This document shows positions 36,563-45,000 of a stretch of DNA of 64,000 nucleotides, in pieces (the first letter of the stretch is position 1; every line of letters begins with the position of its first letter). The notes beneath the pieces are model-generated. The model ran no database searches, was not told where the DNA came from, and saw only the letters and a list, made by a program, of their open reading frames with translations. Position numbers and translations under genes: made by a program. Where the stretch lies: positions 39,782 to 103,781 of the forward strand of contig DATITA010000079.1 of assembly GCA_035468355.1 (NCBI GenBank). Reading direction: 5' to 3'. This stretch comes from DATKSS01 sp035468355. GTDB taxonomy: Bacteria > Chloroflexota > Dormibacteria > Dormibacterales > Dormibacteraceae.

Positions 36563-36965
36563 AGGAGTCCACTCCGAGCTCTCGCAGCGACGCGATCACG
36601 AACGCTCGGTCCTCGATTCTCGGGTGAGGAATCACCAGGTCGCGCTGCGTGACGCGCCGGTCGCCGAAGAAGATGATGTCGACGTCGATGACGCGCGGCC
36701 CCCAGCGGCGATCCGCCACGCGCCCCCCTTCGCGCTCGACCTCCTTCGCCGCCCGCAGCAGTGCGCGCGGCGTCCCCGGCCATTCGGCCTCGACGACCTG
36801 GTTGAGGAAACGTGGTTGGTCGTTGAGCCCCCACGGCTCCGTCTCGATGACGCGGCTTTGACGCAAAATGCGCAACCCTTTTTGACGCAAGCGCCGCCGC
36901 GCCGCGCTCAGGTTGCGCGAGCGCCGGCCGAGGTTCGTCCCTAGGCCGAGGTACACGATCGTCAA
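36540..36965 (-). CDS. folK: HPPK, 2-amino-4-hydroxy-6-hydroxymethyldihydropteridine pyrophosphokinase
   Basis: FolK transfers pyrophosphate from ATP to the pterin alcohol in folate synthesis. The 141-residue protein has the family signatures VYLGLGTNLGRR at the N-terminus, the PWG.. loop TEPWGLNDQPRFLNQVVEAE, and RRWGPRVIDVDIIFFG with the two catalytic aspartates, then LVIPHPRIEDRAFVI. It overlaps folP by 4 bases and its tail overlaps the response regulator convergently by 23 bases. Confidence 0.94.
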   Translation of the reverse strand: MTIVYLGLGTNLGRRSRNLSAARRRLRQKGLRILRQSRVIETEPWGLNDQPRFLNQVVEAEWPGTPRALLRAAKEVEREGGRVADRRWGPRVIDVDIIFFGDRRVTQRDLVIPHPRIEDRAFVIASLRELGVDSSKQVARS

Positions 36966-37771
36966 CGCATTCGGTCGGCGACGCGCACCGCGCGTGTCAT
37001 CTGGAGCACGTCGTGCACCCGCACGATGTCCGCGCCCCGCAGCACCGAAGCGACCACGGTTGCCGTGGTCCCTTCGGTCCTCTGGTCTGCAGGCATGTCG
37101 AGGAGCTTGCCGATGAACGACTTGCGCGACGTGCCGATCAAGATCGGATGCCCGAGCTCGTTAAGCTCGTCGAGGCGCCGCATAACCTCCCAGTTTTGAT
37201 CCGCAGTCTTGCCGAAGCCGATCCCCGGGTCGATCATCACCTTCTGGGGGGGCACGCCCGCCTCGACTGCCATCCCGGCCGCCTGCTTGAGGAATCGCTT
37301 GATCTCCTGGAGCAGATCGACCGCGTAATCGGTCCCATCCTGGTTGTGCATCACCACCAGGGCGGACCCTTTTCGAGCGGCAAGGTCCGCGATCTGCGGT
37401 GAGCGCGTCAACCCCCAGATGTCGTTGAGGATCGTTGCGCCGAGCTCGACGGCGGCCTCGGCCACCTCGAGCTTGTAAGTGTCGACGGAAACCGGCACGC
37501 CAGATTCGGAGGCGAGCCGGCGCACCACCGGCTCGATGCGGGCGATCTCATCGGCGGCGCTGATCGGCACGTGGCCCGGACGGGTCGACTCGCCACCCAC
37601 GTCCAGCATGTCCGCGCCCTCGCTCACCATCCGCAAGCCCTGCTCGACGGCCGCGGCGTGGTCAGACCCCAGGCCGTCCCCGCTGAACGAGTCCGGAGTC
37701 ATGTTCACGATGCCCATGACGAAGGTGCGAGATCCCCACTGGAAACGCCGTCCCCCGATGTCGGCGATCAC
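36962..37771 (-). CDS. folP: dihydropteroate synthase
   Basis: FolP joins p-aminobenzoate with hydroxymethyl-dihydropterin pyrophosphate. The 269-residue TIM-barrel enzyme has VMGIVNMTPDSFSGDG, DMLDVGGESTRPGH, LNDIWGL, IDPGIGFGKTADQN and GTSRKSFIG, all catalytic or substrate loops. I set the start at GTG 37771, 6 bases after a CATAAT box; the much longer upstream frame is antisense to murE and has no homology. folB and folE are not adjacent. Confidence 0.94.
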   Translation of the reverse strand: MIADIGGRRFQWGSRTFVMGIVNMTPDSFSGDGLGSDHAAAVEQGLRMVSEGADMLDVGGESTRPGHVPISAADEIARIEPVVRRLASESGVPVSVDTYKLEVAEAAVELGATILNDIWGLTRSPQIADLAARKGSALVVMHNQDGTDYAVDLLQEIKRFLKQAAGMAVEAGVPPQKVMIDPGIGFGKTADQNWEVMRRLDELNELGHPILIGTSRKSFIGKLLDMPADQRTEGTTATVVASVLRGADIVRVHDVLQMTRAVRVADRMR

Positions 37772-37777
37772 CGGCCG

Positions 37778-37783
37778 ATTATG
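37778..37783 (-). promoter_or_regulatory. -10 element of folP-folK
   Basis: CATAAT on the minus strand ends 6 bases before GTG 37771. Only 24 bases separate the folP and murE start codons, so the divergent promoters are packed here; TATGCT on the plus strand overlaps it as a possible murE -10. Confidence 0.5.
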
Positions 37784-37795
37784 CTGCGAGCCAGG

Positions 37796-39289
37796 ATGAA
37801 ACTCGCAGACATCTCCCGCGGAGTGCCGGCCGCGGCCCTGGAAGGAGACGGCGACGTCGACGTCCGCGGGATCGCCTATGACTCGCGGCGGGTGGAGCGA
37901 GGCGACCTGTTCGTCGCGGTCGAAGGCCTGCACGCCGACGGGCACGTGTTCGTTGCCGACGCCATTGCCAGGGGCGCGTCGGCGATCGCCGTGGACCGCG
38001 CCGTGCAGGTACCAACCGGCACCCCCATCCTGCGTGTGCTTTCCACGAGGACCGCCCTGGCGGAGATCGCGGCGGAGTTCTACGGCCGACCGGCCAGCCG
38101 CCTCAGGGTGGCGGGCGTAACCGGCACCGACGGCAAGACCACCACCACGCACATGGCCGAGCACGTGCTGCAGGCGAGCGGGATCGTGGCCGGAGCCATG
38201 AGCACGGTTGCCTTCAGGGTGAGCGGCCGCGAAATGGACAACACGAGCGGCCAAACCACGACGGAGGCGCCGGAGGTGCAGGCCTGGCTCGCGCGCATGG
38301 TCGAGGCGGGCGCCACGTGCGCTGTCATCGAGACCACCTCGCACGCCCTCGTGCAGGAACGCGTTCGCGCCTGCGACTTCGACGTCGCCGCCTTTACAAA
38401 CGTGGGCCACGATCACCTCGACTACCACGCAACCTGGGAGGAATACCTCGAGGCGAAGGCCCGGCTGATCGACCTCGCCGCCGCCTCCGTCGACAAGGGC
38501 ATCGAGAAGACGGCGGTTCTCAACCGGGACGACGCGAGCTATGACCGGCTGGCCCGGCGGCCCATCGCACGCAGGTGGACGTACGGGTTGACCACCGCCG
38601 CGGACCTGCACCCCGTCGAGCTCAATGTGACCGCGTCGGGCTCGCGGTTCCGCATGCAGACCCCCCAGGGCGACGCCGAGGTCTCGCTGCACGTGCCGGC
38701 GCGGTTCAACATCTACAACGCCCTTTGCGCCGCCGGCGTGTGCCTTGCTCTCGGTGTGCCGATCGAGGCCGTGGGGCAGGGACTGGCGGGGTTCGAAGGC
38801 GTGCGGGGGCGGCTCGAGCCGGTCGACCTTGGCCAGGATTTCCGCGTCTTCATCGACTTTGCCCACTCCGCGGGCGCTCTGGCCAGCGCCCTGGCCGAGC
38901 TTCGTCCTTTCACCACGGGTCGCTTGATCCTGGTGTTCGGATCCACGGCCCGCTCGGACCACGACCGACCCGGGATGGGGCGCTCGGCCGCGGAGTTCGC
39001 TGACTTCTTCATCATCACCACCGACGACCCGCTGGCCGAGGACCCGGCGGAGATCGCCCGGGACGTGCAGGCAGGCGCGGCCGGCAAAGCGCCCGGTCGC
39101 GACTATGAGATCGTCATCGACCGCCGCGCTGCCATCCGCCGCGCCATCGACGTCGCCAGGCCGGGCGACTGCGTGCTTCTGGCGGGCAAGGGACACGAGC
39201 GTTCCATGCGGATGGCGGGCGGATCAGAGCCGTGGGACGAAAGGGCCGAGGCCGAGGCCGCGATCCGCGACCGCCTCGGGGTGCATTAG
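37796..39289 (+). CDS. murE: UDP-N-acetylmuramyl-tripeptide synthetase (MurE)
   Basis: MurE adds the third stem-peptide residue during peptidoglycan synthesis. The 497-residue protein has the N-terminal UMAG-binding YDSRRVERGDLFVAVEG, ATP loop VTGTDGKTTTTHM (108-120), TTSHAL, the carbamylated-Lys region EAKARLIDL, and the C-terminal IDFAHSAGAL. The specificity motif, DNPR in meso-DAP enzymes, is DDPL at 410-413, which argues for L-Lys or L-Orn rather than meso-DAP. ATG 37796 follows GAGCCAGG. No other mur gene is adjacent. Confidence 0.93.
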   Translation: MKLADISRGVPAAALEGDGDVDVRGIAYDSRRVERGDLFVAVEGLHADGHVFVADAIARGASAIAVDRAVQVPTGTPILRVLSTRTALAEIAAEFYGRPASRLRVAGVTGTDGKTTTTHMAEHVLQASGIVAGAMSTVAFRVSGREMDNTSGQTTTEAPEVQAWLARMVEAGATCAVIETTSHALVQERVRACDFDVAAFTNVGHDHLDYHATWEEYLEAKARLIDLAAASVDKGIEKTAVLNRDDASYDRLARRPIARRWTYGLTTAADLHPVELNVTASGSRFRMQTPQGDAEVSLHVPARFNIYNALCAAGVCLALGVPIEAVGQGLAGFEGVRGRLEPVDLGQDFRVFIDFAHSAGALASALAELRPFTTGRLILVFGSTARSDHDRPGMGRSAAEFADFFIITTDDPLAEDPAEIARDVQAGAAGKAPGRDYEIVIDRRAAIRRAIDVARPGDCVLLAGKGHERSMRMAGGSEPWDERAEAEAAIRDRLGVH

Positions 39290-39489
39290 CCGCCGCCGAC
39301 CATACGCACGATCTCCACGCGGTCGCCGTCTCTCAGCACGAGCTTCGCGTAAACCCCGCGTTCGACGATCTCGCCGTTGTGCTCCACGGCGAGTGCGCGC
39401 GGGTCGGCGCCGAGCCTCTCGAGGTAGTCAGTGAGCAGGGTCGGCCCTTCGAGCTCCACCCGCTTGCCGTTGACCTGCAACGCGATCAT
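39286..39489 (-). CDS. thiS: sulfur carrier protein ThiS
   Basis: A 67-residue ubiquitin-like carrier that delivers sulfur for thiazole synthesis as a C-terminal thiocarboxylate. It begins MIALQVNGKRVELEG and ends VEIVRMVGGG; the terminal Gly-Gly is required for function. The gene follows and overlaps thiE by 4 bases in a thiG-thiE-thiS set. ThiF or an equivalent activator is not in the window. Confidence 0.93.
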   Translation of the reverse strand: MIALQVNGKRVELEGPTLLTDYLERLGADPRALAVEHNGEIVERGVYAKLVLRDGDRVEIVRMVGGG

Positions 39490-39992
39490 CTGAACAGCGA
39501 GATCGCTGCGTAGCCCGCGGCGCCCGCAGACCTGCAGTCGGCGATGCGTGCCTCTGTCACCCCTCCGACGGCGACCACGGGAATGCGCACGGCGCCCGCC
39601 ACCGCGGCGAGCGCTTCGAGACCGGCCGGCGGCGATCCAGGATGGCTGGCGCTCGGCCAGACCGGCCCGAAGATTACAAAGTCGGCGCCCGCGCGTTCGG
39701 CCTCCAGCGCGCCTTCGACGGAGTGCACCGATCGACCGACCAGGCGGTCGCCCAGCAGACTCCTGGCCGCAGCGACCGGGATGTCGCGTTCGGGCAGGTT
39801 CACGCCGGCCGCGCCCGCGGCGAGCGCAACGTCGCAGCGCGAGCTCACGATGACGGGGACCGGCGAAGACGCGACGAGCTCGATCGCCTCCCGCTCCAGC
39901 TCGCGGCCGCCGAGCCCTGGAGCGCGCAGCTGGATGACCCCCGCGCGAGAAGCGGCGCGCAGGCCCGCGCTCGCGCTGTCGACCACCGCCAT
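39486..39992 (-). CDS. thiE: thiamine phosphate synthase-like protein (ThiE/TenI family)
   Basis: A 168-residue TIM-barrel protein of the ThiE/TenI superfamily. It has VIQLRAPGLGGRELEREA, the anion-binding SVHSVEGALEAERAGADFVIFGPVWPSASHPG, and IPVVAVGGVTEARIADC. It is about 40 residues shorter than ThiE, and the usual N-terminal ITD strand is AVVD. TenI, a thiazole tautomerase, is the likely alternative. Upstream codons remain open and family-like (LAVPVA), so the first strand may start earlier with a non-standard codon. It is sandwiched between thiG and thiS. Confidence 0.8.
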   Translation of the reverse strand: MAVVDSASAGLRAASRAGVIQLRAPGLGGRELEREAIELVASSPVPVIVSSRCDVALAAGAAGVNLPERDIPVAAARSLLGDRLVGRSVHSVEGALEAERAGADFVIFGPVWPSASHPGSPPAGLEALAAVAGAVRIPVVAVGGVTEARIADCRSAGAAGYAAISLFR

Positions 39993-40006
39993 CGCAACCG
40001 GGACGG

Positions 40007-40801
40007 CTAGGCCGGCCGCGAGACGCCCTCGACAGGAGAGCTGGGGCTGGCGTCCACCCGCCTTGGGATGCGCCCCGCCTGCCAGGCCATGCGGCCTGCC
40101 TCGACTCCGCCCCTGATCGCCTCAGCCATCAGCGGGGGGTCCTTGGCGAGCGCGATCGCCGAGTTGACGAGCACCGCGTCCGCGCCGAGCTCCATCGCCA
40201 GCGCCGCGTCCGAAGGCACGCCGATGCCCGCGTCGACCACGACGGGAACGCCCGCCTCCTCGATGATGATCCGCACCTGCTCGAGCGTCTGCAGGCCCTG
40301 CCCCGACCCGATCGGCGAGCCTAGCGGCATCACCGTCACCGTTCCGGCCTCCTCCAGCTTCCTCGCCAGGACCGGGTCGGCGTTGATGTAGGGAAGCACC
40401 TTGAACCCTTCGTCAACCAGGATGCGCGCGGCCTTGAGGGTCTCCTCGGGGTCGGGAAACAGGTAGCGGGGGTCGGGGATGACTTCCAGCTTGACCCAGT
40501 CAGACAGTCCCATCGAGCGCGCGAGCCGGGCGATGCGGACCGCCTCGTCGGCGGTGCGGCAACCCGCGGTGTTGGGCAGGATGCGGTATCGCGTCCAGTC
40601 GACCACGTCGAGGATCGTCTTCTTCTTGGGGTTGTCGAGGTCGAGGCGGCGGAGGGCGACGGTGACCAGCTCGCAACCCGACGCCTCGAGAGAGGCCAGC
40701 ATCGCCTCGTCGTCGGGGTACTTGCCGGTGCCGAGAAAGAGTCGCGAGCGCAACTCGACGCCGGCGATCACGAGCGGACCGGCGTGCGTCAGTGTCTGCA
40801 C
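40007..40801 (-). CDS. thiG: thiazole synthase
   Basis: ThiG forms the thiazole phosphate from DXP, ThiS thiocarboxylate and dehydroglycine. The 264-residue barrel has RLFLGTGKYPD, VTVALRRLDL, the Schiff-base Lys region SDWVKLEVIPDPRYLFPDP, MPLGSPIGSGQGL and VVVDAGIGVPSDAALAMELGADAVLVNSAIA. It is first in the thiG-thiE-thiS set. Neither thiO nor thiH, which would supply dehydroglycine, is nearby. Confidence 0.95.
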   Translation of the reverse strand: MQTLTHAGPLVIAGVELRSRLFLGTGKYPDDEAMLASLEASGCELVTVALRRLDLDNPKKKTILDVVDWTRYRILPNTAGCRTADEAVRIARLARSMGLSDWVKLEVIPDPRYLFPDPEETLKAARILVDEGFKVLPYINADPVLARKLEEAGTVTVMPLGSPIGSGQGLQTLEQVRIIIEEAGVPVVVDAGIGVPSDAALAMELGADAVLVNSAIALAKDPPLMAEAIRGGVEAGRMAWQAGRIPRRVDASPSSPVEGVSRPA

Positions 40802-40838
40802 GCTTTCAGCTTACCGGCTGGCTACGGGCCCTATGGCG

Positions 40839-41267
40839 CTACGGCAGGTCCGGCTGCAGCAGCAGGGTCTTGTCGCGGCCGTACGTGAGCCGCTTGATCG
40901 CGTCGCCGATCGAAAGCCACAGCAGCTTGTCGACCTCGATGCAGGGCTTGAAGCGGCCGCTGAGGATCTCCATCACCCAGTAGCACGCGACCTTGTCGCG
41001 GCCGCGCCGATCGACGTACGCGGTGCAGCCGAGCGGCCGGACGAGCTCGCATCGCAGCCCTGTCTCTTCGCGCACCTCTCGGATCGCGCAGTCCTCCGGC
41101 GTTTCCTGCGGCTCGACCTTGCCCTTGGGCAGAGTCCAGTCGTCGTAGGCGGGGCGATGGATGACTGCGATCTCGGTGTCGCCCGAACGGGACTTGCGGC
41201 AGACCACGCCGCCCGCCGCTCTGATCACACTCACATCGGTAACTTCCAGGGTTTTCGCTGCCACCAT
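40839..41267 (-). CDS. Nudix hydrolase
   Basis: A Nudix-fold pyrophosphohydrolase of 142 residues from ATG 41267. The Nudix box is complete: GKVEPQETPEDCAIREVREETGL. The preceding RPAYDDWTLPKG matches the MutT/Ap4A-type subgroup. An AAGGAG motif is immediately upstream of ATG 41267; an in-frame ATG at 41387 would add a basic 40-residue leader overlapping arsC. Substrate unknown (oxidised nucleotides or Ap4A are common in this subgroup). Confidence 0.88.
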   Translation of the reverse strand: MVAAKTLEVTDVSVIRAAGGVVCRKSRSGDTEIAVIHRPAYDDWTLPKGKVEPQETPEDCAIREVREETGLRCELVRPLGCTAYVDRRGRDKVACYWVMEILSGRFKPCIEVDKLLWLSIGDAIKRLTYGRDKTLLLQPDLP

Positions 41268-41349
41268 TGCTCCTTCGTAGGCTGAAACGTTCTGGGCCGC
41301 GGGGATCCCCGACGTTTGCGCTTTACGATCGACTTTGCTGTTGGCGAGT

Positions 41350-41784
41350 TTACCTGCCGGCTTGCTGCGCGGATAGCCCATTTTCAAATCGATTTTCGTC
41401 CAGGGTCTGGATCAAGGCTGCAATCCGCAGCTCGATGTCGTCGCGAATCGTGCGAACGTCTTCGAGCGCCAGGCCCTTGGGGTCGCGCAGGTCCCAGTCG
41501 ATGTAGCGCTTCCCGGGAATCACCGGGCACGCGTCGCCGCAGCCCATGGTCACGACCACGTCGGCCCACCGGGCGAGACTCTCCGTCAACGGCTGGGGCG
41601 TGCGGTGGCTCAGGTCGATGCTCTTTTCGCGCATCACGGTCACGACCGCATCGTGGACTTGCCCTGCCGGTTCGGTTCCGGCCGAGCGCGCCTCATGCCG
41701 CCCCTCCGCCATTCGCTCGAAGAGCGCCTGGCTCATCTGGGAGCGCCCGGCATTGTGAAGGCAGACGAAGAGAACTCGAGACAC
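41350..41784 (-). CDS. arsC: arsenate reductase, low-molecular-weight phosphatase type
   Basis: A 144-residue ArsC that reduces arsenate to arsenite. The phosphatase loop is FVCLHNAGRSQMSQAL (Cys8), with the redox cysteines in VVTMGCGDACPVIPGKRY and the general acid in DWDLRDPKG. It belongs to the thioredoxin- or mycothiol-linked class. It starts 7 bases after the pstA stop on the same strand, so it is probably made with the high-affinity phosphate importer, through which arsenate also enters. No arsenite exporter or ArsR is nearby. Confidence 0.92.
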   Translation of the reverse strand: MSRVLFVCLHNAGRSQMSQALFERMAEGRHEARSAGTEPAGQVHDAVVTVMREKSIDLSHRTPQPLTESLARWADVVVTMGCGDACPVIPGKRYIDWDLRDPKGLALEDVRTIRDDIELRIAALIQTLDENRFENGLSAQQAGR

Positions 41785-41791
41785 AGGCGCC

Positions 41792-42646
41792 CTACAGTTG
41801 GCCGGCGAGGCGGATCTGTCGTCGCAGCACCCACCGGCTCGCCAGGTTGATTATCAGTACCAGCACCACCAGCACCAATGCCGCCCCCCACGCCTGATCC
41901 TGGAGCTCTTTATACGGCGTCAGCGCGTAGTGAAAAACGGTGAGTGGAAGTGCCTGGATCGCCTGCGTCGGATTGAGGCTGAACTGCTGGTTGCCGAAAG
42001 CCGTGAAGAGGAGCGGCGCGGTTTCACCCGATGCGCGAGCGACGGCGAGCAGGGCGCCAGTGATGACGCCCGGCGCGGCGGCAGGAAGAATGAGCTGCAT
42101 CGAGACGCGCCATCGTGGCAGCCCCAATGCGAGGCCCGATTCCCGCAGGCCGCCTGGGATCAATGCGACCGCTCCTTCGGTGGTCCTGATCACGATCGGC
42201 AGCATCAGAACAGCCAGAGCCACCGATCCCGCGATCCCCGAGAAGTGGTGCAGGGGCGCGACCAGGAACGCGTAGGCGAAGAGGCCGATCGCGATTGAAG
42301 GTGTCCCGACAAGTACGTCGCTTGCGAGCCGAACGTAGACGGCCCACCGGGCGTAGCTGTACTCGGCGGTGTAGATCCCGGTCAGAACGCCGATCGGGAT
42401 GGACATCAGCGACGCGAGACCCACGAGGATCCCGGTACCCACGATTGCGTGATTGACTCCGGCTCCGGGGACGCCCACCGGCCGCTCGACGTTCATGAAG
42501 AACTGCGGGTGCACGACGGACGACCAGCCTTTCGACGCGGTGAACCACAACACCAGCGCCAATGGCACCAAGGCCACGATCGTCAACACGTACATCACGG
42601 CGAGCGTCGTCCCGCTGGCATATCTCCGACGCGCGGTGCGGTTCAT
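41792..42646 (-). CDS. pstA: phosphate ABC transporter permease PstA
   Basis: A 284-residue inner-membrane permease with six predicted helices. The EAA loop is LGLPRWRVSMQLILPAAAPGVITG, and VGTPSIAIGLFAY and ARASGETAPLLFTAFG are PstA signatures. The start at ATG 42646 overlaps the pstC stop by 4 bases; a longer open frame upstream is antisense-type sequence inside pstC. It pairs with PstC to form the channel of the Pst phosphate importer. Confidence 0.95.
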   Translation of the reverse strand: MNRTARRRYASGTTLAVMYVLTIVALVPLALVLWFTASKGWSSVVHPQFFMNVERPVGVPGAGVNHAIVGTGILVGLASLMSIPIGVLTGIYTAEYSYARWAVYVRLASDVLVGTPSIAIGLFAYAFLVAPLHHFSGIAGSVALAVLMLPIVIRTTEGAVALIPGGLRESGLALGLPRWRVSMQLILPAAAPGVITGALLAVARASGETAPLLFTAFGNQQFSLNPTQAIQALPLTVFHYALTPYKELQDQAWGAALVLVVLVLIINLASRWVLRRQIRLAGQL

Positions 42647-43590
42647 GCGGCCAACCTTGCTTGCGTCGAGCGGACGATTAGCAGCGCCACGAGGTTGACG
42701 ACAAGCGTGACCATGATGAGCACCAGGCCGAGCTCCACCAACGCAGCGGGGTATAGCGTCCCTGTCGCCTCCGTGAACTCGTTTGCGACGACGCTCGCCA
42801 GCGTGTAGGCGGGGGAAAAGATGGAGTGCGGGATCTCGTAACGGTTCCCGATGACCATCGTGACCGCGATCGTCTCGCCGAGAGCCCGGCCTAGCGCAAG
42901 GATCGTGGCGCCGAAAATGCCGGCCCTCGCCGCCGGCAAGATGACCTTCCGCGTTGTCTCCCACCAGGTGGCGCCCAGCGCCACAGAATTCTCGCGAAGG
43001 CCACGGGGCACAGCGCGAATAACGTCACGCGAGATCGCCGTCAAGGTTGGGAGGACCATCACCGCCAGCACCAGGGCCGCATTGAAGAGGCCGCGCACCG
43101 CGGGATCTCCCAGGAAACCAATGAAGCCGGCGTGATCGGCGATCGGCACCTCGAGGTGGGCATATGACCAAGGGGCCAGCACGTAGAGCGCCCAGATTCC
43201 GTAAACCACGCTAGGGATCGCGGCCAGTAGCTCGACTCCGGTCCCGACGAAGCTCCGCAGTGCCGGCTGGCCATGCTCGGCAAGGACGATGGCCACCGCG
43301 ACTCCAACGGGCAGAGCCAGGACAAGGGCGATGAAGCTCGTGGTCACCGTGCCAAAAATGGCGGGCAGCGCGCCAAAGGAGTCTGTAACCGGATTCCACT
43401 CGGTCCCGATCACGAAGCCAAACCCGAACTTCTGCACCGCCGGCAGTGCTTGCAGCAAGAGGATGACGACGATGGTCAGCAGAACGATTGGGGCGGTCGC
43501 GGCAACGATCGAGGTGACCGTCCGAAATCGGTCTGAAAGGGGGGCAGGCCGATTCGTCGTGGTCGGGAGTGCCTCGACGGTGGTGAACAA
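42643..43590 (-). CDS. pstC: phosphate ABC transporter permease PstC
   Basis: A 315-residue permease with six helices. Family motifs are AIPSVVYGIWALYVLAPW, the EAA loop LGATWWETTRKVILPAARAGIFG, and ALGRALGETIAVTMVIGN. It starts 2 bases after the phoB stop and overlaps pstA, so phoB-pstC-pstA form a tight translational unit. Confidence 0.95.
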   Translation of the reverse strand: MFTTVEALPTTTNRPAPLSDRFRTVTSIVAATAPIVLLTIVVILLLQALPAVQKFGFGFVIGTEWNPVTDSFGALPAIFGTVTTSFIALVLALPVGVAVAIVLAEHGQPALRSFVGTGVELLAAIPSVVYGIWALYVLAPWSYAHLEVPIADHAGFIGFLGDPAVRGLFNAALVLAVMVLPTLTAISRDVIRAVPRGLRENSVALGATWWETTRKVILPAARAGIFGATILALGRALGETIAVTMVIGNRYEIPHSIFSPAYTLASVVANEFTEATGTLYPAALVELGLVLIMVTLVVNLVALLIVRSTQARLAA

Positions 43591-43592
43591 AG

Positions 43593-44339
43593 CTACCGCG
43601 CTTGGGAAGACTGCAGGCCCACCGGGTCTTCGCGGTCAAGTCGGTATCCGATTCCGCGCACGGTCACGATCCTGAAAGGCGCGACGTTGGCGAACTTCTC
43701 TCGGAGCCACCGCACGTGGACGTCGACTGTCTTCGGGCCCCCTGAGAACTCCCGATGCCAGACGTTCTCGAGCAGCACCTCCCGAGTGTGCACACGCCCG
43801 GGAAACGCGAGGAGATATGAGAGTAAATCGAATTCGCGCGCAGTCACCTTTACGTCTTGTCCTTCGAGCAGCACGCGTCGGGCAGCCCGGTCCATGGTGA
43901 AATCACCGATGGAGTCTTGTTCGGGTATCGATCTCGGATCGTTGGAGTCAGGTGCCGTACGTCGCAGGACCGCGTTGACCCGCGCCAGCACTTCGCGAAT
44001 CGAAAAAGGCTTGGTGATGTAGTCGTCGGCACCCAACTCCAGCCCGACGATCTTGTCGACTTCAGCGTCCTTGGCGGTGAGCATGATGATCGGCACCCGG
44101 CTGCTCTTCCTCAGTGCGCGGCAGAAATCGAAGCCGCTCATCCCAGGCAGCATCAGGTCGAGCAGGATGAGGTCCGGCTTGGCGGTGCGTGCGGTTCGAA
44201 GGCCCGTGGACCCGTCGCTCGCCTCATGCACTGAAAAGCCCGCCGCAGACAGGTTGTATTTCAGCATCTCGCGGATCCCTTCGTCGTCCTCCACAACGAG
44301 CACACGACCGGCGCTGCCGTTGGCGGCAGACCGGGTCAT
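43593..44339 (-). CDS. phoB: PhoB/RegX3-type phosphate response regulator
   Basis: A 248-residue OmpR-family regulator. The receiver has Asp18/Asp19, phosphoacceptor Asp61 (LILLDLMLPGMSGFDF), Thr in MLTAKDAEVD and Lys in ADDYITKPFS. The winged helix has VTAREFDLLSYLLAFPGRVHTREVL, VDVHVRWLREKF and GIGYRL. It lies within the pst-phoU set with phoR nearby, so it very likely binds the TTAA-core repeats described below. It overlaps phoU by 4 bases. Confidence 0.95.
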   Translation of the reverse strand: MTRSAANGSAGRVLVVEDDEGIREMLKYNLSAAGFSVHEASDGSTGLRTARTAKPDLILLDLMLPGMSGFDFCRALRKSSRVPIIMLTAKDAEVDKIVGLELGADDYITKPFSIREVLARVNAVLRRTAPDSNDPRSIPEQDSIGDFTMDRAARRVLLEGQDVKVTAREFDLLSYLLAFPGRVHTREVLLENVWHREFSGGPKTVDVHVRWLREKFANVAPFRIVTVRGIGYRLDREDPVGLQSSQAR

Positions 44340-44998
44340 CCCAGCTCCACCACCTGGCCTGACTCGAGGAAGACGATGTCCTCCGCAACGTTGGTGACGC
44401 GGTCCGAGATCCGTTCGAGGTTGTGCGCCACCAGCAGCAGGGTGACGGCGCGCAAGGCTCCGTCAGTATCCGTAGGCCCCTCGCCCATCTCTTTGACGAG
44501 GTCCTCGAACACCCGGTGCCACAGACGGTCGACCTCGTTATCGCGACTGGCGACCTCGCGCGCTCGGGGTACGTCCTGGTCGATGATCGCTTCCAGGATG
44601 TCGTGCACCTGGCCGATAGCCAGCTCGCCCATGAGCCCGAACTCGGCCCGAAGCGGCTTGTCGGGGAGAGCGACCAGCGTGCTGGTCATTCGGGCGATGC
44701 GTACGGCATAGTCGCCCATTCGCTCGAGTTCGGTGGCGATGTACTGGAGGCCCATCAGGTACCGCAGGTCGCGCGCCACCGGCTGCTGGGTTGAGATCAC
44801 CATGAACACCTGCTCTCGGATCTGGCGGAACAGCTCGTTGAGGTACTGGTCCTGGGTCCGGACTTTCTCGGCAGCCGACCCATCTCGCCGGCGCAGAGCG
44901 TCGAGGGCCGCCTCAATCTGCGATTCCACGAGAGTGCCCATGCGCACGAGCGACTCGCGAAGGCTCGCGAGCTCTCGCTCGAATGTCAGGCGCGGCAT
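44336..44998 (-). CDS. phoU: phosphate transport regulator PhoU
   Basis: PhoU couples Pst transport state to PhoR and blocks the response when phosphate is plentiful. The 220-residue protein has two three-helix repeats with E/DxxxD metal-binding motifs (LERMGDYAVRIAR; LERISDRVTNVAED). The start is ATG 44998 (MPRLTFERELASLRESL). It starts 2 bases after the pstB stop and overlaps phoB. Confidence 0.95.
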   Translation of the reverse strand: MPRLTFERELASLRESLVRMGTLVESQIEAALDALRRRDGSAAEKVRTQDQYLNELFRQIREQVFMVISTQQPVARDLRYLMGLQYIATELERMGDYAVRIARMTSTLVALPDKPLRAEFGLMGELAIGQVHDILEAIIDQDVPRAREVASRDNEVDRLWHRVFEDLVKEMGEGPTDTDGALRAVTLLLVAHNLERISDRVTNVAEDIVFLESGQVVELG

Positions 44999-45000
44999 CG

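Noticed and set aside
37772..39196. Large N-terminal extension of folP
   Set aside because: The extension is antisense to murE, lacks homology, and a GTG with a well-spaced -10 box gives a normal-length dihydropteroate synthase.
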